NCBI GenBank assembly: GCA_030601745.1
Contig: JAUWBI010000036.1
Coordinates: forward strand, 1-34,291
Source of the DNA: Phycisphaerae bacterium
Lineage (GTDB): Bacteria > Planctomycetota > Phycisphaerae > Sedimentisphaerales > Anaerobacaceae
Direction of reading: 5' to 3'
Length of the DNA stretch: 34,291 nt
Made by a program: the position numbers and the translations under genes. The notes under the pieces were generated by a model. That model worked only from the letters and a program-made list of their open reading frames with translations, had not been told where the DNA came from and ran no database searches. Every line of letters begins with the position of its first letter. The first letter of the stretch is position 1. Positions 22,663 through 31,591 of the stretch are shown piece after piece.

Positions 22663-22706
22663 ACAGCCGCTTCCGCGGCTGTAAGCTCGTACCTGCCAAA
22701 GCAGGT
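22663..22706. repeat. Two adjacent perfect hairpins in the TPR gene leader
   Basis: ACAGCCGC-TTCC-GCGGCTGT (22663-22682) and ACCTGC-CAAA-GCAGGT (22691-22706). Both lie between the minus-strand promoter and the TPR gene start, so they would be transcribed in the leader. Neither has a T-tract. Confidence 0.7.
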
Positions 22707-22724
22707 ATCCTTAATCGGCGACCA

Positions 22725-22752
22725 ATTATATCACAGTAACTATTGCTGTCAA
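22725..22752 (-). promoter_or_regulatory. Promoter of the TPR lipoprotein gene
   Basis: On the minus strand TTGACA (22752-22747), 16 bp, perfect TATAAT (22730-22725). It gives a leader of about 115 nt. Confidence 0.75.
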
Positions 22753-22805
22753 AAACTTTTAGCGGCACAGAGAGAATCCCCTTTTTGAGCGTTTTTTCTA
22801 AATGT

Positions 22806-22834
22806 TTGACATATTTAACACCGCTTTATATTAT
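22806..22834 (+). promoter_or_regulatory. Promoter of the gpmI-mutL-btuFCD cluster
   Basis: TTGACA (22806-22811), 17 bp, TATTAT (22829-22834). It is divergent from the TPR promoter. The leader of about 75 nt carries a repeated AAAAAGGTAAAAGT motif. Confidence 0.75.
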
Positions 22835-22917
22835 ATCGGGTTAATAAGCAAAAAAGGTAAAAGTAAAAAGGTAAAAGTGCGGATAGTTTTACTTTATATT
22901 CGAAAGGCCCTTCTTTT

Positions 22918-24492
22918 ATGGCAAAACAAAAAGTAATTTTGAAGAACAAGCCATTCGTACTGATTATCCGCGACGGCTGGGGTTATAATCCAAATCCGGA
23001 TGAAGATGACTATAATGCTGTCAAGTGCGCCAACACCCCGACAGATGACATGCTGATGGCCGAGTATCCAAACTGCCTTATCCATACAAGCGGTGAAGAT
23101 GTGGGCCTGCCGGACGGAACGATGGGCAATAGCGAAGTAGGACATCAAAATATCGGGGCCGGCAGAATCGTCCCACAGGAATCTGTAAGAATCAGCAGGG
23201 CCATTCGCGACGGCTCTTTTTTTGAGAATAAGGAATTTCTCAACTTAATCAAATTTGTAAAAAACAATAATAGCAAAATGCACGTGATGGGCCTGTGCAG
23301 TGACATTGGTGTACACTCACTGCTGGACCACTTGTACGGCCTGCTTGAGCTGGCAAAAAGAAACGGCATAAAAGATATTTTTATCCACGCATTTACCGAT
23401 GGCCGGGATTCACCGCCGAACAGCGGAGCAGGATACATAGCCGATATCGAGAAGAAAGCCGAAGAAATAGGCGCAGGCAAAATCGCAAGCGTTATGGGCA
23501 GGTTCTACGCGATGGACCGCGACAGCCGGTGGGACCGCGTGCAAAAGGCCTATGAATGTCTGAGGATTGGCAAAGGTATTAAAGCAGCTACCGCAGCAGA
23601 AGCGGTTGCCAAAAGTTATGAAAAAGATGTAACGGATGAATTTATCGAGCCGACCTGCATTGTCAATAGTGACAATGAACCTTTAGCCACCATCGACGAC
23701 GGCGACGGTGTAATATTCTTTAACTTCCGCGGTGACAGACCTCGTGAAATTACACGGGCATTTGTTGAGCGGGATTTCAAAGAGTTTCCGAGAACAACCA
23801 GGCCGAATATATATTACGTCTGTACGACCGAGTACGACGCAACGATACCGGCACCGGTGGCGTTTCCGAAGCCGCCAAAAATGAAAAATATCTTAGGGGC
23901 ATACTGGAGCTCTCTGGGCCTGAAGCAATTTCGCTGTGCCGAGACGGAAAAATATGCCCACGTCACCTTCTTCTTCAACGATTACACCGAAAAGCCCTTC
24001 AGCGGTGAAGACAGGCAAATCGTGCCTTCGCCGCGAGTGCGAACATACGACTTGAAGCCTGAGATGAGCGCTTACGAGGTTGCCGGCATTGTACTGAAAA
24101 GACTCGACTTGAACAAATACGATGTAATGGTGGTCAATTTTGCCAATCCGGATATGGTCGGCCATACGGGCATACTGTCCGCAGCGATTATAGCCGCTGA
24201 GACGGTGGACGAATGCGTCGGCAAAATCCTGGACAAAGTCAAGGGGCTTGGCGGGTCGGCTATAATTACCGCCGACCACGGCAATTTCGAAAAAATGATA
24301 GATGGAAGCCCGGATAACCCGCACACCGCTCACACCATTGGCGATGTGCCGTTAATTATGTTCGACAAGCGTTATAAAAATAGAAAGCTGCGAGAAGGCG
24401 GCAGATTAGCCGACATAGGGCCTACCCTGCTGGAAATGATGAAGCTGCCGCAGCCCGAAGAAATGACCGGCAAAAGCTTGCTTAAAAGCTAA
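22918..24492 (+). CDS. gpmI: 2,3-bisphosphoglycerate-independent phosphoglycerate mutase
   Basis: A 524-residue enzyme of usual length. IIRDGWGYNP near the N-terminus holds the first metal ligand. DGTMGNSEVGHQNIGAGR contains the phospho-acceptor Ser (about S72). HAFTDGRDSPP, FNFRGDRPREI and ITADHGNFEKM carry the remaining substrate and Mn ligands. It interconverts 3- and 2-phosphoglycerate in glycolysis. It is the first gene after a TTGACA-17-TATTAT promoter; an AAAGG is 12 nt before the ATG. mutL follows 43 bp after the stop. Confidence 0.97.
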   Translation: MAKQKVILKNKPFVLIIRDGWGYNPNPDEDDYNAVKCANTPTDDMLMAEYPNCLIHTSGEDVGLPDGTMGNSEVGHQNIGAGRIVPQESVRISRAIRDGSFFENKEFLNLIKFVKNNNSKMHVMGLCSDIGVHSLLDHLYGLLELAKRNGIKDIFIHAFTDGRDSPPNSGAGYIADIEKKAEEIGAGKIASVMGRFYAMDRDSRWDRVQKAYECLRIGKGIKAATAAEAVAKSYEKDVTDEFIEPTCIVNSDNEPLATIDDGDGVIFFNFRGDRPREITRAFVERDFKEFPRTTRPNIYYVCTTEYDATIPAPVAFPKPPKMKNILGAYWSSLGLKQFRCAETEKYAHVTFFFNDYTEKPFSGEDRQIVPSPRVRTYDLKPEMSAYEVAGIVLKRLDLNKYDVMVVNFANPDMVGHTGILSAAIIAAETVDECVGKILDKVKGLGGSAIITADHGNFEKMIDGSPDNPHTAHTIGDVPLIMFDKRYKNRKLREGGRLADIGPTLLEMMKLPQPEEMTGKSLLKS

Positions 24493-24534
24493 TATAAACG
24501 CAGGCTGTTTTTCTGATAGGGGTGGGAGAAAACA

Positions 24535-26313
24535 ATGGGCCAGATAATCGTCCTTGACCAGAATATGGTTAATATGATTGCAGCCGGCGAGGTAATCGAA
24601 CGCCCTGCCAGTGTGGTCAAGGAACTGATGGAAAACAGCATCGATGCGGGAGCAACAAAAATAACAGTATCCGTCGAAGATGGCGGGCGAAAACTAATAT
24701 CGGTCGCCGATAATGGCTGTGGGATGGACGGCGAAGACCTGGCCAGCGCATTCGAGTCACACACCACCAGCAAAATCAAAACCAGCTCCGACCTGCGGGG
24801 TATATCGACGCTTGGCTTTAGAGGCGAAGCATTAGCAAGTATCGCCTCGGTGGCACAAGTCAGGGGCGTAAGCAAAACAAAAGATTCAACCAGCGCCAAC
24901 TGCGTTGAGATTGATTGCGGAAATAAAGGCAGTGTCAGCCCCTGCAGCGCAGATTACGGCACAACAATCCAGGTCCGAGACCTTTTTTATAAACTACCCG
25001 CCAGACGCAAATTCCTTAAAACCGCCAACACCGAAATGACTCATATCACTGAGCGCTTCATACGGACTGCACTGGCAAATGAGAACCTGGATATGACTCT
25101 GTACCATAACGGCAGAGAGCTTTATCGATTATCGAGCAAGGAGGGTCTTCGCCGGCGCATAGTAGAATTGTTCTCGCCTGATATTTCTGAAAATTTAATT
25201 GAAACTGAAAGCAGCGAGAGAGAACTGCATATTTTCGCTCTACTGGGCAAGCCCGGCATTTCGAGAACAAATAACAAATTTCAATATGTATTTCTAAACG
25301 GCCGATTCATCCGCGACAAATTTATCTCGCACGCAATCAAAGAGGCATACCGCGGGCACCTGGAGCCGGACAGATTCCCTGTCATCTTTTTGTTTATTCA
25401 AATGCCCTGCGAAGATGTAGACGTAAACGTACATCCCACGAAAATCGAGGTGCGTTTTTATAATGCCAATCTGGTTCATTCGCAAATCCTTGGGTGTCTG
25501 CGGGAAAAACTCTTAGGGACAAATCTTGAGACGGGTGCAAAACTGCCGGCAATCCCGTACCAACAAAGCACATCATCGCGTTCCGGTTCGGTGCGGGACC
25601 AAAAAATTGCCGATGCAATGGCCGATTTTTTCAAAAAGCACAGACCTGTTCAAACACAGCAGCAATTCGAACACAAAGCCGGAACCGCAAAATATGAAGC
25701 GAGATACCAGATACGAGAGAGGGGATACGAAAGGCCGGAGCCGCAAAGAAAATTCCTGCAAATCCACGACAGCTTCATTGTCGCACAAACCGATGATGGA
25801 TTTGTCATCATTGACCAGCACGCGCTTCACGAACGCATAATATATGAAGATTTGTGCAGGCGAATGTCGGCCGGCAAGCTCGAATCCCAGAAGCTGCTGA
25901 TACCTGAAAGTTTTGAGCTGACCGACGCTCAGGCCGATGCGCTTAAAACCAATGCCGAGCTGATCGAAAAATTGGGAATCGAGCTTGCACCGTTTGGCCC
26001 GCATACTTACGCTATACAGGCATTTCCCACCCTGCTGGCAAAGGCGGCACCGCTCGATTTCGTTCAGGATCTAATCGATTTGCTTACTGACAAGGATGCG
26101 GGGCTTGATGCAGAAAGACTGCTTGATGAGATTTTGAATATGGCTGCGTGTAAGGCGGCAATCAAGGCCGGCCAAAAGCTAAGCGACAGCGAAATGGAAC
26201 AGCTGCTTGCAGATAGAGAAACCGCTGAAAGAGCGAGTCGGTGTCCCCACGGCAGACCCACTACAATAAAATTCTCGACAAGCGATTTGGAAAAGCAGTT
26301 CAAGAGAACTTAA
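24535..26313 (+). CDS. mutL: DNA mismatch repair protein MutL (endonuclease type)
   Basis: A 592-residue protein. The GHKL ATPase domain has ENSIDAGATKI, VADNGCGM and TLGFRGEAL. After a variable linker (about 330-400), the C-terminal domain carries DQHALHERIIYE from residue 427, matching the DQHA-x2-E-x4-E nuclease motif, plus ACKAAIKAGQ and CPHGRP, which complete the metal site. This is the nicking MutL type used in bacteria without MutH. GGGAG stands before the ATG. The stop TAA overlaps the ATG of the next gene (TAATG at 26311-26315), so mutL and the transporter genes are translationally linked. Confidence 0.96.
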   Translation: MGQIIVLDQNMVNMIAAGEVIERPASVVKELMENSIDAGATKITVSVEDGGRKLISVADNGCGMDGEDLASAFESHTTSKIKTSSDLRGISTLGFRGEALASIASVAQVRGVSKTKDSTSANCVEIDCGNKGSVSPCSADYGTTIQVRDLFYKLPARRKFLKTANTEMTHITERFIRTALANENLDMTLYHNGRELYRLSSKEGLRRRIVELFSPDISENLIETESSERELHIFALLGKPGISRTNNKFQYVFLNGRFIRDKFISHAIKEAYRGHLEPDRFPVIFLFIQMPCEDVDVNVHPTKIEVRFYNANLVHSQILGCLREKLLGTNLETGAKLPAIPYQQSTSSRSGSVRDQKIADAMADFFKKHRPVQTQQQFEHKAGTAKYEARYQIRERGYERPEPQRKFLQIHDSFIVAQTDDGFVIIDQHALHERIIYEDLCRRMSAGKLESQKLLIPESFELTDAQADALKTNAELIEKLGIELAPFGPHTYAIQAFPTLLAKAAPLDFVQDLIDLLTDKDAGLDAERLLDEILNMAACKAAIKAGQKLSDSEMEQLLADRETAERASRCPHGRPTTIKFSTSDLEKQFKRT

Positions 26314-27209
26314 TGAACAAGTGGTGGTGGCTATCGCTGATAATCCTGTGCTGGACCGGCGCGGGATTTGCAATATTCGGCGTCCGGCAAGAGCAGTGTC
26401 GCAGCGTTACCCCCCTGCCGAGCCAGGCGGACAGAATTGTCTCAATGGCCCCGAACCTCACAGAGATACTTTTCGCTTTGGGTTTGGATGAAAAAATCGT
26501 TGCGGTCTCCAATGACAGTGACTACCCTCCGGAAACAGCCGACAGGAGCAAAGTAGGGACCTTTTGGCAGCCGAATATCGAAGCGGTGATAGCAGCTAAG
26601 CCGGACCTCGTAATTACACTTGGATTCAGCCAGCAAAGAAATCTTGCTCAGCGACTGAAACGAATCGGCTATAACAGCTTGGCGCTGAACATTGAAAAGG
26701 TGAGCGAGCTTTTCGAGGCGATTGAAAGAATTGGTGCAGCGACCGGCAGGCGGTATGAAGCAAATGAATTAGTGGGTAACATCAGGAAAAAGCTGGATAA
26801 CCTCTCAGCTCTGGTTGGCACAAATGACAGGGTAAAGGTACTCTGGATTGTTCAGAGAGAGCCTTTACGGGTAGCTGGAAGGAATACTTTTGTCAACGAG
26901 ATAATTGAACTGGCCGGCGGTGAAAACGCTATCGGGCCAACGGTGCATAAGTATCCGCCAATCGGGGGCGAGCAGGTCATCGCCTGTGGTGCAGATGTTA
27001 TAATTGAACCGGCGATGGAGCAAGAGGACCTGGCCGGACAACAGGATAAGGCGTTGCAGTACTGGAGCAAGTTTAAGAATGTGCCGGCTGTGAGAGACAG
27101 GCGAGTCTACGTTATAGATGGCGATACGGTATCGCGGCTTGGGCCCCGACTGTATGAGGGCGTGGAAACAATCGCTAAGTGCTTAAGACCGGAGCTTTTT
27201 GAGAACTGA
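26313..27209 (+). CDS. BtuF-like periplasmic binding protein (cobalamin or iron-complex type)
   Basis: A 298-residue substrate-binding protein with a hydrophobic N-terminal segment (WLSLIILCWTGAGFAIFG) that acts as a signal or anchor; no clear lipobox is seen. RIVSMAPNLTEILFALGL and GTFWQPNIEAVIAAKPDLVI are typical of the BtuF/FecB family, and AGGENAIG occurs in the second lobe. It would capture a corrinoid or a ferric chelate for the permease encoded next. Which one cannot be decided from sequence alone. The start overlaps the mutL stop. Confidence 0.85.
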   Translation: MNKWWWLSLIILCWTGAGFAIFGVRQEQCRSVTPLPSQADRIVSMAPNLTEILFALGLDEKIVAVSNDSDYPPETADRSKVGTFWQPNIEAVIAAKPDLVITLGFSQQRNLAQRLKRIGYNSLALNIEKVSELFEAIERIGAATGRRYEANELVGNIRKKLDNLSALVGTNDRVKVLWIVQREPLRVAGRNTFVNEIIELAGGENAIGPTVHKYPPIGGEQVIACGADVIIEPAMEQEDLAGQQDKALQYWSKFKNVPAVRDRRVYVIDGDTVSRLGPRLYEGVETIAKCLRPELFEN

Positions 27210-28248
27210 AGTAGTGAAGGAATTATTGACAGCAAGAAAGTTGGTCGTGAGGGTCACATCGGCACTTGTAGTGCTGGCGGCGGTGATGTTTGTGTGCTCT
27301 TTGATGGGCACTGAGAGTGTTTCATTGAAAGCGGTATTTGGTGGAGCTGGGGGACAGGAAGCTGTAAACCCTGACTATGAAATATTTGTGCAGGTCAGAC
27401 TGCCTCGAATTATTCTCGCCTGCATAGTCGGAGCTGCGCTTGCGTGTTCGGGCGTTATTTTCCAGGCGCTTTTGCGCAATCCCCTCGCAGACCCATATAT
27501 ACTTGGCATTTCCAGCGGAGCCGGGCTGGGGGCGATTGTCGCGGTCCTCAGCGGGTTGAGCTGGACGTTGTGGGGACGGTCGCCGATAGCGGTTTTCGCA
27601 TTTGCAGGGGCGCTGGGGACAGTCTGGCTGGTGTGGTTCATCGGCCGCCTGGCGGGAAAGTCCCATGTGACGGGCTTGCTGCTCGCAGGGGTGGTCGTCA
27701 ACGCCTTCTTTTCAGCGGTGATTATGTTCTTGATATCGGTAGCAAAAGGCCAGCAGGTACATGCGACGATATTCTGGCTGATGGGCAATATGACCGAAGA
27801 AGATTTTCTTGTCCTGTGGCTCGGGGCTGGATGTGTAGCGGCAGGGATGCTCGCGCTATTTTACATCAGTCCGCAGTTAAATGCCATCAGCTTCGGCGAG
27901 GACGACGCCAGGAGTATGGGCGTAAACACTGCCAGGACCCGGACAATCGCCTTTGCGGTCGCAGCCCTTATAACCGCTGTTGCGGTCAGCTTGAGCGGTC
28001 TCATAGGATTTGTGGGGCTGGTTGTTCCGCATGCAGTTCGACTGGTATTCGGCCCCGACCACCGTCAGCTGCTTCCGTTAAGCGGTATTGTCGGGGCGAT
28101 ATTCCTGGTGGCTGCTGACACGCTGGCACGCATCGTCGTTGCTCCTGCGCAATTGCCTGTTGGTGTGGTGACGGCCATCGTGGGCGGGCCTTTCTTCCTG
28201 GTCTTGCTGGTTAAGCACACGCATAAGGTCGGCTGGTTAAGCAAATGA
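27199..28248 (+). CDS. FecCD/BtuC-family ABC transporter permease
   Basis: A 349-residue permease with about ten membrane helices. RLPRIILACIVGAALACSG, FQALLRNPLADPYILGISSG and GLIGFVGLVVPHAVRL are FecCD family signatures; the last contacts the ATPase. It forms the channel for a cobalamin or siderophore-type substrate. The start is TTG at 27199, which overlaps the previous gene by 11 bp and has CGGAG just upstream; GTG at 27214 is an alternative. Confidence 0.93.
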   Translation: MRTEVVKELLTARKLVVRVTSALVVLAAVMFVCSLMGTESVSLKAVFGGAGGQEAVNPDYEIFVQVRLPRIILACIVGAALACSGVIFQALLRNPLADPYILGISSGAGLGAIVAVLSGLSWTLWGRSPIAVFAFAGALGTVWLVWFIGRLAGKSHVTGLLLAGVVVNAFFSAVIMFLISVAKGQQVHATIFWLMGNMTEEDFLVLWLGAGCVAAGMLALFYISPQLNAISFGEDDARSMGVNTARTRTIAFAVAALITAVAVSLSGLIGFVGLVVPHAVRLVFGPDHRQLLPLSGIVGAIFLVAADTLARIVVAPAQLPVGVVTAIVGGPFFLVLLVKHTHKVGWLSK

Positions 28249-29111
28249 GCATTATAGAAGTTAGCCATTTGAGTTTTGGATATCCTGACGGACCTCGTTT
28301 TGGAACAGGTCGCAAAACGGGAACCCAGGTTGAGGTTCTGCGGGACCTGAGTTTTGAAGTAATGCCAGCGACGTTTCTGGTAATAGCAGGGCCGAATGGA
28401 ACGGGTAAGACTACATTGCTTAATCTGCTTTGCGGCTCGCTGGTGCCAAAATCAGGCTCGATAAGAATTGATGCAGCAGCGATAAAATCATACAGCACCG
28501 AAGCCCTCGCCGCCAAAGTAGCGGTTGTACGGCAGGAATTCGTGCCGATATTCGGCTTTTCGGTAATCGAGATGGTTTTAATGGCAAGAACGCCTTATTA
28601 TGGACAAATGGGATTTGAGAGCAAAGCCGACAGGGACATAGTCAACGAAGCACTCGAGGCAACCGACACAGCTCAGTTTGCCTCGCGAACGCTCTCAAGC
28701 CTGAGTGGAGGCGAGCGGCAGCGGGTTTTCATCGCGAGGGCACTTGCACAAAACACCGCTATTTTGCTCTTGGATGAGCCGACGAGCTTTCTGGATTTGA
28801 AACATCAGGTTGGCATATATGATTTGCTCAAAAGGATGCAGCTTGAAAAAGGTAAAACAATCGTAGCGGTAACACACGATATCAACCTCGCAGTTCAATA
28901 CGCAGACGTTACTCTACTTCTCGGAGCCGACAGCAGTTACCAGTACGGCCGCGCCAAAGATGTTTTCTCGCCGGAGCAAATCGAGAAAGTCTTTGGCGTC
29001 AGGGTCTTTTCGGGTAAGGTCGGGCAGGAAAAATTCTTCATTCCTTTAGGCAAATTTGCGAAAGATAGCAGACAAATCAACGGCAACCCGGACAGCAATC
29101 GACAGAAATAA
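28245..29111 (+). CDS. BtuD/FecE-family ABC transporter ATPase
   Basis: A 288-residue ATPase. Walker A GPNGTGKTT at about 49-57, Q-loop VVRQEFVPIFGFSVIEMV, signature LSGGERQR, Walker B AILLLDEPTSFLDL and the switch His in VTHDINLA are all present. Residues 14-30 are an unusual insertion in the first strand (PDGPRFGTGRKTG). It powers the importer formed with the two preceding genes; its start overlaps the permease stop by 4 bp (ATGA). The C-terminal ~40 residues go beyond the core domain. Confidence 0.94.
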   Translation: MSIIEVSHLSFGYPDGPRFGTGRKTGTQVEVLRDLSFEVMPATFLVIAGPNGTGKTTLLNLLCGSLVPKSGSIRIDAAAIKSYSTEALAAKVAVVRQEFVPIFGFSVIEMVLMARTPYYGQMGFESKADRDIVNEALEATDTAQFASRTLSSLSGGERQRVFIARALAQNTAILLLDEPTSFLDLKHQVGIYDLLKRMQLEKGKTIVAVTHDINLAVQYADVTLLLGADSSYQYGRAKDVFSPEQIEKVFGVRVFSGKVGQEKFFIPLGKFAKDSRQINGNPDSNRQK

Positions 29112-29242
29112 CCGCAGCAGCTTTTACTGTAACTACTTATTTTACAAGAAGTTAGCACTGCCGAAGCAAATTCGCTTGCGTAATTTAATTGTGCCGGCTA
29201 TACTCTCACGACTTAGTATCGCAATTTTGGATGAAAGTAGTA

Positions 29243-29273
29243 TTGTACATAACACACTTTAATATGTTATAAT
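29243..29273 (+). promoter_or_regulatory. Extended -10 promoter of the DksA-like gene
   Basis: TGT-TATAAT at 29265-29273 is a perfect extended -10. A possible -35, TTGTAC at 29243-29248, is 19 bp away. The leader is about 50 nt. Confidence 0.65.
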
Positions 29274-29330
29274 ACGTTTTTTCGCAGATGTGCAAAGAAG
29301 GGTTTAGTAGCAAGAAAGGTAGACGAAGAA

Positions 29331-29852
29331 GTGACACAGAAACGCAAAAAGGCTTCAGGAAAAAAAAAGAACCCAGCTCGGACAAAGAAAAGTCGTTTGA
29401 CTGCTGCCGACATTGAGCGTTTCAAACTAATGCTGCTGGAAAAACGCAGGGAAATCCTGAGAAATGTAAGCGAAATTGAAGACGAAGCTCTCAAAAAGTC
29501 CCACCTGGATGCAACCGGAGACCTCTCAAGTATGCCAATCCATATGGCCGACCTCGGAACCGATAACTACGAGCAGGAATTCGCTTTGGGATTGATGGAC
29601 AGCGAGAGGAAATTACTGCAAGAAATCAACGATGCGATGCAGCGTATCGAGCAGCGAACTTACGGCATCTGCGAAGCAACCGCCAAACCAATAGCCAAGG
29701 CTCGGCTCGAAGCCAAGCCCTGGGCCAGATACTGTGTTGAATATGCCCGAATGCTGGAACAGGGGCTTGTAACAGAGCCGGAACAATCAATGTCAGAGCC
29801 GCAAGAATATGAAAGTACCGACGATTCAGAAGAAGAATCTTCTAATAGCTAA
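29331..29852 (+). CDS. DksA/TraR-family regulator with a degenerate (DksA2-like) zinc finger
   Basis: A 173-residue protein. A Lys/Arg-rich tail (1-22) is followed by the long coiled coil (about 23-110) with an acidic tip region (MADLGTDNYEQEF) and then the globular domain. Of the four zinc-finger Cys positions (CxxC-x17-CxxC) only two remain: C114, T117, C135, Y138. Pseudomonas aeruginosa DksA2, which works without zinc, has C-T-C-A at these places. The C-terminus is an acidic Ser/Glu tail. It probably binds RNA polymerase through the secondary channel and modulates initiation. The start is GTG 29331 with AAAGG upstream. Confidence 0.88.
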   Translation: MTQKRKKASGKKKNPARTKKSRLTAADIERFKLMLLEKRREILRNVSEIEDEALKKSHLDATGDLSSMPIHMADLGTDNYEQEFALGLMDSERKLLQEINDAMQRIEQRTYGICEATAKPIAKARLEAKPWARYCVEYARMLEQGLVTEPEQSMSEPQEYESTDDSEEESSNS

Positions 29853-29865
29853 AGCCGGCTTTGAC

Positions 29866-29881
29866 TTGCCCCTGCCGGCAA
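29866..29881. repeat. Hairpin shared with 15115-15132
   Basis: TTGCC-CCTGCC-GGCAA, followed by CAAGCAG, is nearly identical to the palindrome downstream of the glycosyltransferase gene. It lies 14 bp after the DksA-like stop. Confidence 0.5.
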
Positions 29882-30029
29882 CAAGCAGCAGCATACGAGA
29901 AAAGCTCAACAGGTTACCTGAGGGAGGAGGGCTTTTTCATATTCGCCGAGCTAATTTCCCATTATTTAGAAACGGCCGGCAAAAAAACATTTCGTTTTGC
30001 GACCGAAAAGGGTAGATTAATATCTTAGT

Positions 30030-30248
30030 ATGAAACACAGATGTCCAGTCTGCCACAAAACCGTTAAGCTGTCACCTCAAGCACAATCCGAAGAGGCAAA
30101 ATACTTTCCTTTTTGCTCCCGGCGGTGCAAGCTGGTGGATTTGGGTGCCTGGCTGGATGACAAATACAAGATAATTTCCGAGTTACAGTCGCAGGAATCC
30201 GCCGAGCCAGCCGATACTTCCTCCGATACCCCTTCTGACAAGCGGTAA
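30030..30248 (+). CDS. yacG: DNA gyrase inhibitor YacG
   Basis: A 72-residue protein, typical for YacG. The zinc site is C5, C8 (CPVC) and C29, C33 (FCSRRCK), followed by LVDLGAWLDDKY, the family signature. A Ser/Asp/Pro-rich tail ends it. In E. coli YacG binds GyrB and inhibits gyrase; in many bacteria the gene sits next to coaE, but here coaE is 14 kb away. No clear ribosome binding site is seen. The 177 bp gap before it holds only the palindrome at 29866. Confidence 0.88.
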   Translation: MKHRCPVCHKTVKLSPQAQSEEAKYFPFCSRRCKLVDLGAWLDDKYKIISELQSQESAEPADTSSDTPSDKR

Positions 30249-30284
30249 ATGACGATATTCTAAAATAAAATATTGCAAAATCTG

Positions 30285-30313
30285 TTGAAAGTGACTGATA
30301 ATAACTATATATT
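30285..30313 (+). promoter_or_regulatory. Promoter of the multi-pass membrane protein gene
   Basis: TTGAAA (30285-30290), 17 bp, TATATT (30308-30313), giving a leader of about 55 nt. Confidence 0.65.
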
Positions 30314-30373
30314 TCTCGTATCTGTTCTCTATATTAAGACAATGCAATTGTAACCCTTTTGAAAGGACACAAA

Positions 30374-31591
30374 ATGCACAGCAAAAAAGAACTCTCTCAA
30401 GTTTTTGACACTGTTCTCTTCCCAAAGATATTCCAGGCCTTCCGTATGGCCATTCAGCCAAGCAAATTAATAATCGCTTTTCTGGCAGTGGCTATTATAT
30501 GCCTGGCCGGCTGGATTATGGACCTTATAGTTGTTGCCACATCAAGTCAAGGTGAAACTGGCGTATTTTCCACACTCTGGTATACCGGGGCAACAGGATT
30601 TCACGGGACAGTCTATTCACTATTACTATTCGACCTGCCGGGTGTAAAGGCAAATATTACTGAGTGTTTTACAGCAGTGGGAGAGGTACTTACGGACCAT
30701 TATCTTTATTGCATCATCTTTTTTGTAATAACACTTGCTGTGGTCTCCGTTGCAGGCGGAGCCATTTGCCGAATTGCGGCGCTGCAATTTGCCCGAGGTG
30801 AAAAACCAGGCCTGACCGAGGCGCTGCGGTTCAGCGCAAAAAGATTCACAAGTTTTTTCACCGCACCTTTGGCACCGCTCGCCATAATTATCTTCATAGG
30901 CCTGTTCATATTTCTTCTGGGACTGATGGGCAACATTCCGAGGGTCGGTGAGTTGATAATGGCTATCTTTATGCTGTTAGCTTTGATTGCAGGCGCGTTG
31001 ATAGCCGTCGTTTTGATAGGGGCGGTTGCAGGATTTAACCTGATGTTCCCTGCCGTGGCATACGACGATTCAGACTGTTTTGATGCGATAAGTCGTTCTT
31101 TTAGTTATGTATATGCAAAGCCGTGGCGGATGGGCTTTTATACGGCGATAGCTGTGGTTCACGGCGCAATTTGCTACATGTTTGTGCGATTTTTTGCCTT
31201 TTTGTTGCTGCGGGCTACATACTGGTTTTTGCAGGTTGGTGTCCTGGGCGACAACAGCAAGCTTACAGCAATCTGGCAGAAGCCAAGCTTTGGAAGCTTG
31301 CGTGGTTTATTAGTTTTGCCGGGAGGCGCAGAATCAGTTGCGGCCTTTTTAGTATACTTATGCTTACTGGCTGTTGTCGGTTTAATAGTCTCTTTCATAA
31401 TAAGTTTTTATTTTTCCGCCAATACTATAATCTATTCACTTATGCGCAACAGAGTTGATAATACCGCTCTGGAGGACATTTACACACATTTCGAGGATGT
31501 CGAAACTGAACCGGCCACAACCGAATCCAGGCCCGAAGAAGTGCAGCCGGATTCAGAAACGCAGCCGGATTCATCGTCTTCAACAGAGTAA
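30374..31591 (+). CDS. Multi-pass membrane protein of unknown function
   Basis: A 405-residue protein with about six hydrophobic segments (for example LIIAFLAVAIICLAGWIMDL and IIIFIGLFIFLLGLMG). The segment VAYDDSDCFDAISRSFSYV between spans, with amphipathic surroundings, resembles the interior of large integral membrane proteins that cluster with glycerophosphodiester phosphodiesterase membrane domains, but I cannot assign it. The C-terminal ~35 residues are acidic with a repeated QPDSETQPDSSSS. AAAGG stands 7 nt before ATG 30374. It has its own promoter and is followed by a 254 bp gap. Confidence 0.72.
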   Translation: MHSKKELSQVFDTVLFPKIFQAFRMAIQPSKLIIAFLAVAIICLAGWIMDLIVVATSSQGETGVFSTLWYTGATGFHGTVYSLLLFDLPGVKANITECFTAVGEVLTDHYLYCIIFFVITLAVVSVAGGAICRIAALQFARGEKPGLTEALRFSAKRFTSFFTAPLAPLAIIIFIGLFIFLLGLMGNIPRVGELIMAIFMLLALIAGALIAVVLIGAVAGFNLMFPAVAYDDSDCFDAISRSFSYVYAKPWRMGFYTAIAVVHGAICYMFVRFFAFLLLRATYWFLQVGVLGDNSKLTAIWQKPSFGSLRGLLVLPGGAESVAAFLVYLCLLAVVGLIVSFIISFYFSANTIIYSLMRNRVDNTALEDIYTHFEDVETEPATTESRPEEVQPDSETQPDSSSSTE

